From Rhodoplanes sp. (GTDB lineage: Bacteria > Pseudomonadota > Alphaproteobacteria > Rhizobiales > Xanthobacteraceae): DNA of 64,000 nt. A program made the translations under genes and the position numbers. Of this stretch, positions 38,475 through 46,528 are shown one piece after another; positions within the stretch are counted from its first letter, which is position 1, and each line of letters opens with the position of its first letter. The notes under the pieces were generated by a model, which saw only the letters and a program-made list of their open reading frames with translations, did no database searches and had not been told where the DNA came from. The stretch is taken from NCBI RefSeq assembly GCF_013377085.1, contig NZ_JACAAX010000001.1, positions 248,001-312,000 of the forward strand, given 5' to 3'.

Positions 38475-39164
38475 TCACCATGCCAGCGGCTTGCCGTCGT
38501 AATTGAAGAAGCTGCCGGTCTTCTCGATCGTGAGATTGTCGATCACGGCAATCAGGCCGCGGGTCGACTGCTCGACCGTCAGGGCCGCGCCGCGGCCGCC
38601 CATGTCGGTCTTCACCCAGCCGGGATGCACGACGACGACGGTGATGCCCAGCGGCCGCAGCTCGGCCGCCAGACCCTGCATCACCTTGTTCACGGCCGCC
38701 TTGGAGGTGCGGTAGGCGACGTCGCCGGCGCCGCCCTGGGAGAGCTGGCCCATGATGCTCGACACCGTGACGAGGCGCGGCCGCTCGCCGCCGCGAAGAT
38801 TCGGCAGCAGCGCCTGCGCGACCCGCAGCGGTGCCAGCGTGTTGATGGCGAGCGTCTGCGCGAAGCCGTCGAAATCCATGTCGAGCGCGCCCTGGCGGTC
38901 GGGCCCATGGATGCCGGCATTGTTGACGACGACGTCGAGCGGCTGGCCCTCGAGGCTCGCCGCCAATTGCGCCACCGAGTCAGGGTTGCCGACATCGAGC
39001 CGGTGCAAGGTGAGATTGCCGGCGTGCCGGGCGGCCAGCGCCGCGAGGTCGGGCGAGGCGGGGTCGCGGGCACAGGCGAGCACGCGGTCGCCCCGCTCGA
39101 CGAGTCGCTCGACCAGCCCGAAGCCGATACCGCGGCTCGCGCCGGTGACGAGACAAATGGTCAT
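38475..39164 (-). CDS. Short-chain dehydrogenase/reductase (SDR)
   Basis: A 229-aa NAD(P)-dependent oxidoreductase. The N-terminal cofactor motif is LVTGASRGIGFGLVERL, followed by VVNNAGIHGP and the catalytic set Ser (VTVSSIMGQL), Tyr and Lys (VAYRTSKAAVNKVM). VHPGWVKTDMGGRGAALTVE and the C-terminus FFNYDGKPLAW resemble the CsgA/carbonyl-reductase-like SDR group. It follows oadB by about 120 bp on the same strand and converges with garR copy 2. A 3' fragment of a related gene remains at 26483. Substrate unknown. Confidence 0.9.
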   Translation of the reverse strand: MTICLVTGASRGIGFGLVERLVERGDRVLACARDPASPDLAALAARHAGNLTLHRLDVGNPDSVAQLAASLEGQPLDVVVNNAGIHGPDRQGALDMDFDGFAQTLAINTLAPLRVAQALLPNLRGGERPRLVTVSSIMGQLSQGGAGDVAYRTSKAAVNKVMQGLAAELRPLGITVVVVHPGWVKTDMGGRGAALTVEQSTRGLIAVIDNLTIEKTGSFFNYDGKPLAW

Positions 39165-39285
39165 GGAACATGCTCCGGACGAAAAGAGGACGATCTGCCG
39201 TCGCAGATCGCCCGTCCCGTGTCCAGCGCGTCGCCTTGTCCGGGTCTCCGGCGTGCGCCGCGAGCGGCGTGCGACGGTGGCCGCC

Positions 39286-40416
39286 TCAGCCGGCGCCGAG
39301 CAGCGCCAGCATGATGCCGCCCGAGATGGCGGTGCCGAACACGCCGGCGAGATTCGGGCCCATCGCCTGGTAGATCAGGTAGTTGTTGCGGTCCTCCTGA
39401 TTGGCGACGACGTGCGAGACGCGCGCCGCGATCGGCACCGAGGCGATGCCGGCGGAGCCGATCAGCGGATTGATCTTCTTCTCCATGAACAGGTTCATGA
39501 TCTTCGCCGTGATCACGCCGGAGGCGGTGCCGAACACGAAGGCGACGAGCCCCAGGAACACGATCTGCAGCGTCTTCACGGTGAGGAAGGCGTCGGCCGA
39601 CATGGTCGAGCCGATCGCCACCGTGAGGATGATCGTCACCACGTTCATGATGCCGTTCGCCGCCGTGCGCGACAGGCGATCGACCACGCCGACCTCCTTG
39701 AGCAGGTTGCCCAGCATCAGCATGGTGATCAGCGGCGCGACCGGCGGGAAGAACAGGTTGACGATCACGGCCATGACGATCGGGAAGGCGATCTTCTCGA
39801 GCTTGGTGACCTGTCGCGGCGCCTGCATGCGGATCAGCCGCTCCTCCTTGGTGGTGAGGAGGCGCATCACGGGTGGCTGGATCAGCGGCATCAGCGCCAT
39901 GTAGGAGTAGGCCGCGACCGAGATCTGCGGCAGCAGATGCGGGGCCAGCGTCACCGTGACGAAGATCGCCATCGGCCCGTCGGCGCCGCCGATGATGCCG
40001 ATCGCGCCGGCCTCCTGGATCGAGAAGCCCCACAGCTTGGCGCCGATCAGGGCGACGAAGATGCCGAGATGCGCGCCGGCACCGAGGATCACCAGCCGCG
40101 GATTGGCGATCATCGGGCCGAAATCCGTCATGGCGCCGACGCCGAGGAAGATCAGCGGCGGCACGATCAACAGGTTGACGCCCTGATAGGCGTAGTTGAA
40201 CAGGCCGCCCGGCTTGATCAGGTCGGAGCCCGGCACGTTGGCGACGATGCAGGCGAAGCCGATGCCGACCAGCAGGAAGGGTTCGTATTTCTTGACGATG
40301 GCGAGGTAGATCATCGCGCAGCCGACCGCGATCATCACGAAATTGCCCCACCAGATCTCCTGGAGCCCGGTCCCCTTGAGCAGGGCGTCCATGAAAAGAA
40401 TGATCTGATCGAGCAT
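39286..40416 (-). CDS. OadB-type sodium-pumping decarboxylase beta subunit
   Basis: A 376-aa membrane protein with about nine helices, homologous to the beta subunit of oxaloacetate, methylmalonyl-CoA and glutaconyl-CoA decarboxylases, which couples decarboxylation to sodium export. Family motifs present: PPLIFLGVGAMTDFGPMIAN, GAIGIIGGADGPMAIFVT, LMPLIQPPVMRLLTTKEER, SRTAANGIMNVVTIILTVAIG and the closing MGPNLAGVFGTAISGGIMLA. ATG 40416 gives the usual N-terminus (MLDQIILFMDALLKGTGLQ). No carboxyltransferase alpha subunit or biotin carrier is encoded in this window. Confidence 0.92.
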   Translation of the reverse strand: MLDQIILFMDALLKGTGLQEIWWGNFVMIAVGCAMIYLAIVKKYEPFLLVGIGFACIVANVPGSDLIKPGGLFNYAYQGVNLLIVPPLIFLGVGAMTDFGPMIANPRLVILGAGAHLGIFVALIGAKLWGFSIQEAGAIGIIGGADGPMAIFVTVTLAPHLLPQISVAAYSYMALMPLIQPPVMRLLTTKEERLIRMQAPRQVTKLEKIAFPIVMAVIVNLFFPPVAPLITMLMLGNLLKEVGVVDRLSRTAANGIMNVVTIILTVAIGSTMSADAFLTVKTLQIVFLGLVAFVFGTASGVITAKIMNLFMEKKINPLIGSAGIASVPIAARVSHVVANQEDRNNYLIYQAMGPNLAGVFGTAISGGIMLALLGAG

Positions 40417-40540
40417 GTGGCTGGCCCCTGTCCCCAATGGTCCGTCAGTACAAAATCAATGGCGTCGACTGATTCGCGTGACGATGCGCCGGTCGTTCCG
40501 CCGGCTCGCTCCGATCCGACGAGTCGGCACGGCGCCCCGG

Positions 40541-40699
40541 TCAATCCTCGATCAGATCCTTGTCCTCGACCTTCACGAGACGGCCGAGATAGGGAAAGGC
40601 GGCGAGCACCAGGCCGATCCCGGCGATCACGATGAAGCTCAGGAAGAAATCGATGACGCTGAGCATCACGGCGCCCTGCAGCGTGTCCGGAACGAGCAT
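40541..40699 (-). CDS. Small one-helix membrane protein, possible OadG-like gamma subunit
   Basis: A 52-aa protein, MLVPDTLQGAVMLSVIDFFL onward, with one strongly hydrophobic helix (about 11-36) and a charged tail VKVEDKDLIED. GGGAGGATGTCAC before ATG 40699 is a good ribosome-binding site. Its size, topology and place just upstream of oadB fit a gamma subunit that would dock the pump, though it lacks an obvious zinc-binding tail or proline-rich linker. The OadG assignment is inferred from context. Confidence 0.7.
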   Translation of the reverse strand: MLVPDTLQGAVMLSVIDFFLSFIVIAGIGLVLAAFPYLGRLVKVEDKDLIED

Positions 40700-40855
40700 G
40701 TGACATCCTCCCTGGTCGGTGCGGCCTCGGCCGCGACGACCACCCCGTTTCGCAAAAACGCGACTGTCACGCACCGAGCGTCTCACCAGAGACGAGCACG
40801 AAGCATGCCAGCATCGCATGCCGCCCGCTTTTTGCTCGTCGCCGCCGCGCCGCGC

Positions 40856-41443
40856 TCAGCCCAGCAGGCGGTCGTTCGGCGTCGCCACCAATTCGAAGAT
40901 CGAGATCAGGCTGTTGATCGCCAGCTCGTCGTTGGGGTGAATGGTGAGCGCATAGGTCGCGAGCGGCTGCGGCGCGCCGCGCTCGAGGTCGGCGATGAAC
41001 GGATCGAGCGTCTCGGCGCGGGCCGCCGCCATCACGTCGAGCACACGGAGCCAGAAATCGATCCGGTCGGGGCCGCTCAGGCGAAGCGACCTCTGCAGGA
41101 AGCCGAGCCCGCAGACGAGCGCGAAAATCTCGTTGCAGCGCGCCTCGGCCAGATCCTTCGCGGCCGTCGGCGCCAGCGGCATGAACGGCTGGAAGCGGAC
41201 GATGGCAATCGCCTGCAGGGCGGCGATGCGCACCGTCTCGTTCGACTGGCCGGCCGGGATGCGCCAGTCCTTGTAGGCCTTGTTGAGCAGGAAATAGCCC
41301 TGGATCAGCAGCGGGATGCGGCCTTCGCGCAGCACCAGGCGGTCGGCTGGCAGCGCGCCGCTGCTCATCAGCCCGCGGGCGATGTCGCGCAGGATGCCGA
41401 CACGCTCCTGGATGGCCTTGTCGGAGATGTAGAAGACGCTCAC
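40856..41443 (-). CDS. Unknown protein, upstream of the OadB pair
   Basis: A 195-aa soluble, mostly helical protein that I do not recognise. It begins with a GTG two bases after the stop of the preceding small gene (TAG-GC-GTG) and reads VFYISDKAIQERVGILRDIA. It contains IRIAALQAIAIVRFQPFMPL-like helices and ends with the acidic, aliphatic ELAINSLISIFELVATPNDR. No signal peptide or membrane segment is visible. The spacing argues for translational coupling with the 75-aa gene. A single gene split by a frameshift is a possible alternative. Confidence 0.55.
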   Translation of the reverse strand: MSVFYISDKAIQERVGILRDIARGLMSSGALPADRLVLREGRIPLLIQGYFLLNKAYKDWRIPAGQSNETVRIAALQAIAIVRFQPFMPLAPTAAKDLAEARCNEIFALVCGLGFLQRSLRLSGPDRIDFWLRVLDVMAAARAETLDPFIADLERGAPQPLATYALTIHPNDELAINSLISIFELVATPNDRLLG

Positions 41444-41445
41444 GC

Positions 41446-41673
41446 CTAACCCCGCCCGCTTCGCTCGCGCCCGACGCCGCCCGGCGCCACCCGCACCAGC
41501 GCGGCGATCTCGGCGAACAGCGCCTCGCGCACGTGATTGAAGTTGTGGCGCAAGTCGGTCGCCGCGATCTTCGGGTTGGTCGTTGTCTCCTTGCGCCGAT
41601 GCAGCGCATCGACCCCGGGCCCTTTGATCGCCACGAAACCCAGCGGCCCGTCGACCTCGGTCGTCACCGGCAT
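41446..41673 (-). CDS. Small unknown protein
   Basis: A 75-aa protein, MPVTTEVDGPLGFVAIKGPG onward, with a helical segment PKIAATDLRHNFNHVREALF and a glycine/arginine tail. It starts about 110 bp after the aminopeptidase P gene and is immediately followed by the 195-aa unknown gene. I do not recognise the family; the pair may form one unit with the pump genes. Confidence 0.5.
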   Translation of the reverse strand: MPVTTEVDGPLGFVAIKGPGVDALHRRKETTTNPKIAATDLRHNFNHVREALFAEIAALVRVAPGGVGRERSGRG

Positions 41674-41782
41674 GGCATGCTCCGTCGCCGATTCGTCGTC
41701 GGAACGTCGGCGCTTTCGTCCGGAGGGTCAAGCGCGAACAAGGCGCACAGGGCAGGGGCCGACGTGCGCCGTTGACCTGCGT

Positions 41783-43615
41783 TCAGACAGTCGACAGCGG
41801 CCGCGTCGCCGTCACGAGCCAGTCGCGTGTCGCACCATCGACGAGCGGGCCTATCACGTCGCGCACGCGGGCGTGATAGGCGTCGAGCCAGACGATCTCG
41901 TCGGCCGTCATCAGGGCGGGCGCGACGAGGCGCAGGTCGATCGGCGCCAGCGTCAGCGTCTCGAAGCTGTTCAGCGGCTTCTCGGCGCCGTCGACGGGCG
42001 CCGCCTCGATCACCAGGAGCAGATTCTCGATGCGGATGCCGTAGGCGCCGGTCTTGTAGTAGCCGGGCTCGTCGGACAGGATCATGCCGCGCGCCAGCGC
42101 CGTGCCGCCGAGCTTGGAGATGCGCGCCGGCCCCTCGTGCACCGACAGATAGCTGCCGATGCCGTGGCCGGTGCCGTGGTCGAAGTCGAGCCCGGCCGCC
42201 CACAGGAAGCTGCGCGCGAACGAGTCGAGCTGTGCCCCCGTGGTGCCGTCCGGGAAGACGGCGCGGGCGATGGCGACGTGTCCCTTCAGCACGCGGGTGA
42301 AGCGGTCGCGCATCTCGTCGCTCGTCGCGCCGAGCGCGACCGTGCGGGTGACGTCGGTGGTGCCGTCGACATATTGGGCGCCGGAGTCGATCAGAAACAG
42401 CTCGCCCGGGCCGAGCCGCCGGTTGGTCCGCCGCGTCACCCGGTAGTGCACGATGGCGCCGTTCGGTCCGGCGCCCGCGATGGTCGGGAACGACACGTCC
42501 TCGAGCTGGCCCGAGTCGGCGCGGTACTGCTCCAGCGCCTCGACGGCGTCGATCTCGGTGAGGTTGCCGCCGCCGGCGGCGGCGTCCAGCCAGGCCAGGA
42601 AGCGCACCAGGGCGACGCCGTCGCGGCGGTGTGCGGCGCGAGACCCGTCGATCTCGGTCGCGTTCTTGACCGCCTTCATCAGGGCGATCGGGTCGGCGCC
42701 GCGCACCGGCTTGCCGCCGGCGTCGCGCACGATGCGGGCGACGGCGTCGGGGCCGGTCGCCTCGTCGAGCCGGATGGAGGCGCCGCCGGCGGCACGGCGG
42801 GCCAGATCGGCATCGAAGGTCGACGGCTCGGCGATCTCGGTGAGCCCGGCCAGGGCCTCGCGCACCGCCGGCTCGAGCTTGCGCCCGTCGACGAAGAGGG
42901 CGGCCGGGCCCTCGACCGGCACGATCGCCACCGCGAGCGGCAGCGGCGTGTGGGCGATGTCGCGGCCGCGGATGTTGAACAGCCAGGCGACGGCATGCGG
43001 ATCGGAGATCACCAGGGCGTCGGCCTTGTGGTTGCGCAGCTCGGTGCGCAGACGGGCCAGCTTGTCGGCGGCCGGCTCGCCGGCATACTTGGTGTCGTGC
43101 ACCACGACGGGGCCGAGCGGCGGCGCCGGCCGGTCGGTCCACACGGCGTCGAGCGGGTTGGCCGCGACCGCGACCAGCGCGCCGCCGGCGGTCTCGCAGG
43201 CCTGCGCGAGCTTCTCGGCGCTTCTCGCGGTGTGCAGCCAGGGATCGTAGCCGAGACGGCTGCCGGCCGGCAGGTTGGCCTCGATCCACGCGCTCGGCGG
43301 CGTGTCGGCGAGATGGGCGATCTCGAACAGCGCCGGGTCGACCTGCTCGGCCGCCTGCAGGGTGTAGCGGCCGTCGACGAACAGCACGGCGCGCTCCGCC
43401 ACCACGATGGCGGCGCCGGCCGAGCCGGTGAAGCCGGTCAGCCAGGCGAGCCGCTCGTCGCAGGGGGCGACATATTCGTTCTGGTAGCGGTCGGCGCGCG
43501 GAATGACGAAGCCGTCGAGGCCGGCGCGGGCGAGCGCGTCCCGCAGCGCGGCGAGGCGTGGCGCGCTCGCCGCCGGGGCCGGCGGATCGTCGAAGCTCTG
43601 GAATCGGGAGGGCAT
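41783..43615 (-). CDS. pepP: Xaa-Pro aminopeptidase P (M24B)
   Basis: Metallopeptidase removing N-terminal residues before proline. The 610-aa product has two creatinase-like N-terminal domains (about 1-310) and the C-terminal pita-bread domain. Metal ligands are the Asp pair in FLIDSGAQYVDGTTDVTRTV, His in HGTGHGIGSYLSVHEGP, and Glu in SDEPGYYKTGAYGIRIENL, with a last Glu expected further on. ALRDALARAGLDGFVIPRAD is the usual start of the long, three-domain (human XPNPEP1-like) form. The start codon at 43615 is close to that domain. Confidence 0.93.
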   Translation of the reverse strand: MPSRFQSFDDPPAPAASAPRLAALRDALARAGLDGFVIPRADRYQNEYVAPCDERLAWLTGFTGSAGAAIVVAERAVLFVDGRYTLQAAEQVDPALFEIAHLADTPPSAWIEANLPAGSRLGYDPWLHTARSAEKLAQACETAGGALVAVAANPLDAVWTDRPAPPLGPVVVHDTKYAGEPAADKLARLRTELRNHKADALVISDPHAVAWLFNIRGRDIAHTPLPLAVAIVPVEGPAALFVDGRKLEPAVREALAGLTEIAEPSTFDADLARRAAGGASIRLDEATGPDAVARIVRDAGGKPVRGADPIALMKAVKNATEIDGSRAAHRRDGVALVRFLAWLDAAAGGGNLTEIDAVEALEQYRADSGQLEDVSFPTIAGAGPNGAIVHYRVTRRTNRRLGPGELFLIDSGAQYVDGTTDVTRTVALGATSDEMRDRFTRVLKGHVAIARAVFPDGTTGAQLDSFARSFLWAAGLDFDHGTGHGIGSYLSVHEGPARISKLGGTALARGMILSDEPGYYKTGAYGIRIENLLLVIEAAPVDGAEKPLNSFETLTLAPIDLRLVAPALMTADEIVWLDAYHARVRDVIGPLVDGATRDWLVTATRPLSTV

Positions 43616-43956
43616 TGCGGCACGCTATCGGGGCGTTGCGGGCGCGGCAATGGCGCTCTCCGCAGATTGCGGATCGGCGGTGCGGAGCCACCGAGCTGCG
43701 GTATCATCGCATGGCAGGCATGCGGCGGCAGCGCGGGCCGGTCATGAAACTCCGGATCGTGGCGCGGCCGCGAAACAACTCTCTAATGCAACGCCGGCTT
43801 GCGAGCGATCGTGTCGTGCCCGTCGGGCCACCGGCAGAGGTGGCGCGGCCGGCCGCTTCACGGCTCCTCGGCACGGGACTAAGCTGAAAAGAAAAGGGAA
43901 GTGCTGCTGGGAGAAATGCTGCGGGGAGGCGTGTCGTTCGAAAAGGAACGATCGCC
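43616..43956. other. Intergenic region pepP to small gene
   Basis: 341 bp. It contains a purine-rich leader (GCTGAAAAGAAAAGGGAAG) before the 69-aa gene and GAAATGCTGC at 43913, a decamer also found about 55 bp before the related 91-aa gene. No other gene is visible. Confidence 0.45.
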
Positions 43957-44166
43957 ATGTCGATTCTCAGCCTGAACCACTTCGGTCACCTCGCCGACGC
44001 CAAGGCGCCCGTTGGACCCAGCCTGATCGACCGGATCTTCACGGCTCTCTACCGGGCCCGCATGGCGCAGGCCGAGCGCGTGATCGATCAGTACTGTCCG
44101 ATCGGCCGCGAGCGCTTCATGCATCCCGATCCGACCGACTACCGCTCCTTCACGTGCCGCGACTGA
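43957..44166 (+). CDS. Tiny hypothetical protein, paralogue A
   Basis: A 69-aa protein, MSILSLNHFGHLADAKAPVG onward. Its helix LIDRIFTALYRARMAQAERVIDQY resembles LARFYATFYETQIGQAKRVL in the 91-aa protein at 44851, so the two look paralogous. The amphipathic, Arg-rich helix is reminiscent of DUF1127-type small proteins, but I cannot place it in that family. AAAAGGAACGATCGCC precedes the ATG. Role unknown. Confidence 0.6.
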   Translation: MSILSLNHFGHLADAKAPVGPSLIDRIFTALYRARMAQAERVIDQYCPIGRERFMHPDPTDYRSFTCRD

Positions 44167-44850
44167 CCTCTGTCGCGTCGCTGGCGCGCCGCTTGCGCTC
44201 GTCGCACGTTGCGGCGCCGCTTTAGTCGGGTCCGCCCGCGGTCCGGAGGCCGAGCCTCGGTCCGCAGGAGCGTGGGCTGTGTCTGCCGGCCCGACGTCCC
44301 CGCGTCAAAAACAACCAGGCCTGTCGACCATCAACCCGGTCCGACACCGGATCCGGGTGATCACCTCTCGGTCATCCCGAGGCGTCGCCACCGGGGCCGG
44401 CCTTCGGTCGGCGTCTGGATGACGGCGGCGAGGCGTTTACCTGGCATTCATGGGAAGCGTCGACGATCCGCTCCGGTGACCCGGCGAGGGGACGCGAATC
44501 GCCGCGGCGCGCCTGCCCCTGGCGACGGCCGGGGCTGCGGGGGGCCGAGCTCGTACTGCACTGCAGCATTGCTGCCATGCGAGAGCGTCGGCCAGCCGCA
44601 AGAACCAAGCCGTGCAGACGGCTCCGGGCGCACTAGGATTGCAATTTTTATCACTCTGCGAAAGAAAATTCACCTAGATACACGCTATGCGGTATCAGAG
44701 GAGGCGGGTCCGGGTTTTCCCGCTAGCGCAATCCGGGCATCGCGCTTATTCTTCGCACTGCAGCAAAAAACACTGCATCGCAGAAATGCTGCACCGTCGA
44801 TGCCGTCATGGAGGAACGTGAGGAGGGCGCAACAACAAGGATTTTGCGCC
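44167..44850. other. Intergenic region between the two small paralogues
   Basis: 684 bp. The first 450 bp look like ordinary high-GC spacer. Bases 44636-44690 are AT-rich (ATTGCAATTTTTATCACTCT), and short CACTGCA / TGCTGC repeats occur at 44555-44580 and 44755-44800. This is likely the promoter region of the 91-aa gene; no RNA gene recognised. Confidence 0.4.
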
Positions 44851-45126
44851 ATGTCTACCCTCACCTACGAAGACATCCCCGAAAAGGCCGAAACCACCGG
44901 TTCCGCGTTCGGCCCGCTCGCCCGCTTCTATGCCACCTTCTACGAAACACAGATCGGCCAGGCGAAGCGGGTCCTCGACTACTATCGCAGCCTGCTGAAC
45001 GGCCTCGGCCGTGAGCACGAGGACTTTCACTCGTTCGTGGTCGGCAGTGCCATCGAGGCGCCCGATGCACAGGCACGGGCCTGGGCGGTGCGTTATACGG
45101 CCGGTGGCCTAGCGCCCACGGAATAA
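44851..45126 (+). CDS. Small hypothetical protein, paralogue B
   Basis: A 91-aa protein, MSTLTYEDIPEKAETTGSAF onward, with the helix shared with the 69-aa protein at 43957 and a conserved-looking RSLLNGLGREHEDFHSFV. ATG 44851 is chosen because the recognisable sequence starts there; AGGAGGGCGCAACAACAAGG lies upstream. Its last 18 bp overlap the 3' end of the convergent prmA gene. Function unknown. Confidence 0.6.
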   Translation: MSTLTYEDIPEKAETTGSAFGPLARFYATFYETQIGQAKRVLDYYRSLLNGLGREHEDFHSFVVGSAIEAPDAQARAWAVRYTAGGLAPTE

Positions 45127-46044
45127 GGTCAGGCTGACCCAGCCCTCGAGGGTGATTCGGCCGACCAGCCGCAGGCCCTGGGCCCGATAGGGTGCCAGTG
45201 CGGCATTGGCTTGGCCGGCGAGCAAGCCCGAGAGCACGACATGCCCGCCTGGTCCGGTCGCCCGCGCGACCGGGCCGGCGAGCCGCTTCAGCGGCCCGAG
45301 CAGAATATTGGCGAAGACCAGCCGGGCCCGGCCGTGTTGCCGGAACGCCGGCGCCGTCAGGCCTGCCGCCGTCACCACGCTCACGAATCCCGCGGCCCGG
45401 TTGAGCCGCACGTTCTCCCGCGCCACCGCGACGGCCGCCGGGTCGATGTCGCTCGCCAGCACGCGCCGGCGCAGCGCCCGCGCCGCTGCGATGGCCAGCA
45501 CGCCCGTGCCGGTGCCGACGTCGAGGATGGCGGCGCCGCGCTTCTTGCCGCGTGGCCGGACCGGCCGCGGATGCGTCGCCTTGAGAATCCGGTCGAGGGC
45601 CAGCAGGCAGCCGCGCGTCGTGCCGTGATGGCCGGTGCCGAAGGCGAGCGCCGCGTCGATCTCGATGGCGATGCGGCTCGGCCCGATTTTGTCCCGATCG
45701 TGCGCTCCGTGCACGACGAAGCGGCCGGCCGGCACCGGGGCGAGGCCCTCGAGCGACGCCTTCACCCAGTCCTTCTGGCTCAACGCCTCGAAGACGAGGG
45801 TTGTGGCCGTCGCCGCGTCGGCGGCGAGCCGCACCAGCTCCCGCACCGCCTCGTGGTCGGGCTCGTGCTCGAAATAGACATCGACGCCCCAGCTCCGCTC
45901 GTCCGGCATCTCGAACGCCGCGACGGCGGTCTCCTCCGGATCGAAGCTTTCGCCCAGAAGGTCGGCGATGCGGCGCGCCAAAGGCTCGGTGGTGACGAGC
46001 CGGGCGACCGTGGAGGGGCGGGCGGGTTGCAGGCCTTCGCGCAT
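45109..46044 (-). CDS. prmA: Ribosomal protein L11 methyltransferase
   Basis: SAM-dependent methyltransferase modifying ribosomal protein L11, 311 aa. The N-terminal substrate domain (WGVDVYFEHEPDHEAVRELV, QKDWVKASLEGLAPVPAGRF) is followed by the methyltransferase domain: AFGTGHHGTTRGCLLALD, the SAM motif ILDVGTGTGVLAIAAARAL, LASDIDPAAVAVAREN, and the catalytic-region LVFANILLGPLKRLA. ATG 46044 gives the normal length; an extension from 46380 reads through AT-rich promoter-like sequence. It converges with the 91-aa gene, overlapping by 18 bp. Confidence 0.93.
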   Translation of the reverse strand: MREGLQPARPSTVARLVTTEPLARRIADLLGESFDPEETAVAAFEMPDERSWGVDVYFEHEPDHEAVRELVRLAADAATATTLVFEALSQKDWVKASLEGLAPVPAGRFVVHGAHDRDKIGPSRIAIEIDAALAFGTGHHGTTRGCLLALDRILKATHPRPVRPRGKKRGAAILDVGTGTGVLAIAAARALRRRVLASDIDPAAVAVARENVRLNRAAGFVSVVTAAGLTAPAFRQHGRARLVFANILLGPLKRLAGPVARATGPGGHVVLSGLLAGQANAALAPYRAQGLRLVGRITLEGWVSLTLFRGR

Positions 46045-46528
46045 GGCCGCGTTAGACCCCGGTCGCGGTTTCGGCGCAAGGGTGGCGGTGTCGGTCGGGC
46101 CACAGCGAGGGGGTGCCGGGACAGGCACACGCCAGGGGCGCGCCAGCGGCGGCTCGGCGCTTCGGCGAGACCGGCGAGGCTTTGCCCGACCATGCCGGGT
46201 CGGGGCGGAGCACCCGAGGCCCTGTCGCCGGATATCCTCATAATCCACATTAACGAAGTCGGCGCTCACCGCGAGATTCAACCGGAATATCAAAAGCGAT
46301 TCGTTAACGGATATGGTTAATGAATTGTAAAAGAAGGATTTTTCGAGGGCCAGAGGCGTCTGCAACCTGTCGTCGCACAACCGGGAAAAGCGTCATCTCA
46401 TTGTCATGAATGCCCGCCGGCGACTGTCACACGGTCGCCGACCGGGTTTGTTTTCAACAGCTTGCCGGCCGTTCATCCACAAGCCTGTGCACAGGCTTGT
46501 CCACAGGCCGGGCCGGCCGGCAGGGGCC
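46045..46528. other. Intergenic region prmA to L,D-transpeptidase
   Basis: 484 bp. Bases 46245-46350 are AT-rich and contain TTAAC-type half-sites and GANTC sites (GATTC at 46274 and 46299), which suggests the prmA promoter. Bases 46428-46456 can form a GGCGAC/GTCGCC hairpin. A 22-bp palindrome lies at 46479. Confidence 0.45.
46479..46500. repeat. 22-bp perfect palindrome
   Basis: ACAAGCCTGTG followed by its exact inverse complement, flanked by two TCCACA copies (46475 and 46500). It is downstream of the minus-strand L,D-transpeptidase gene, where it might be a terminator stem, but no T-run follows on that strand. Confidence 0.45.

Noticed and set aside
46295-46325. CtrA binding site TTAA-N7-TTAAC
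   Set aside because: TTAAC half-sites are present but the spacing is nine, not seven, bases.
46470-46510. Replication origin with DnaA boxes
   Set aside because: Two TCCACA strings and a palindrome are present, but no consensus DnaA box cluster, AT-rich unwinding region or dnaA/hemE neighbour.
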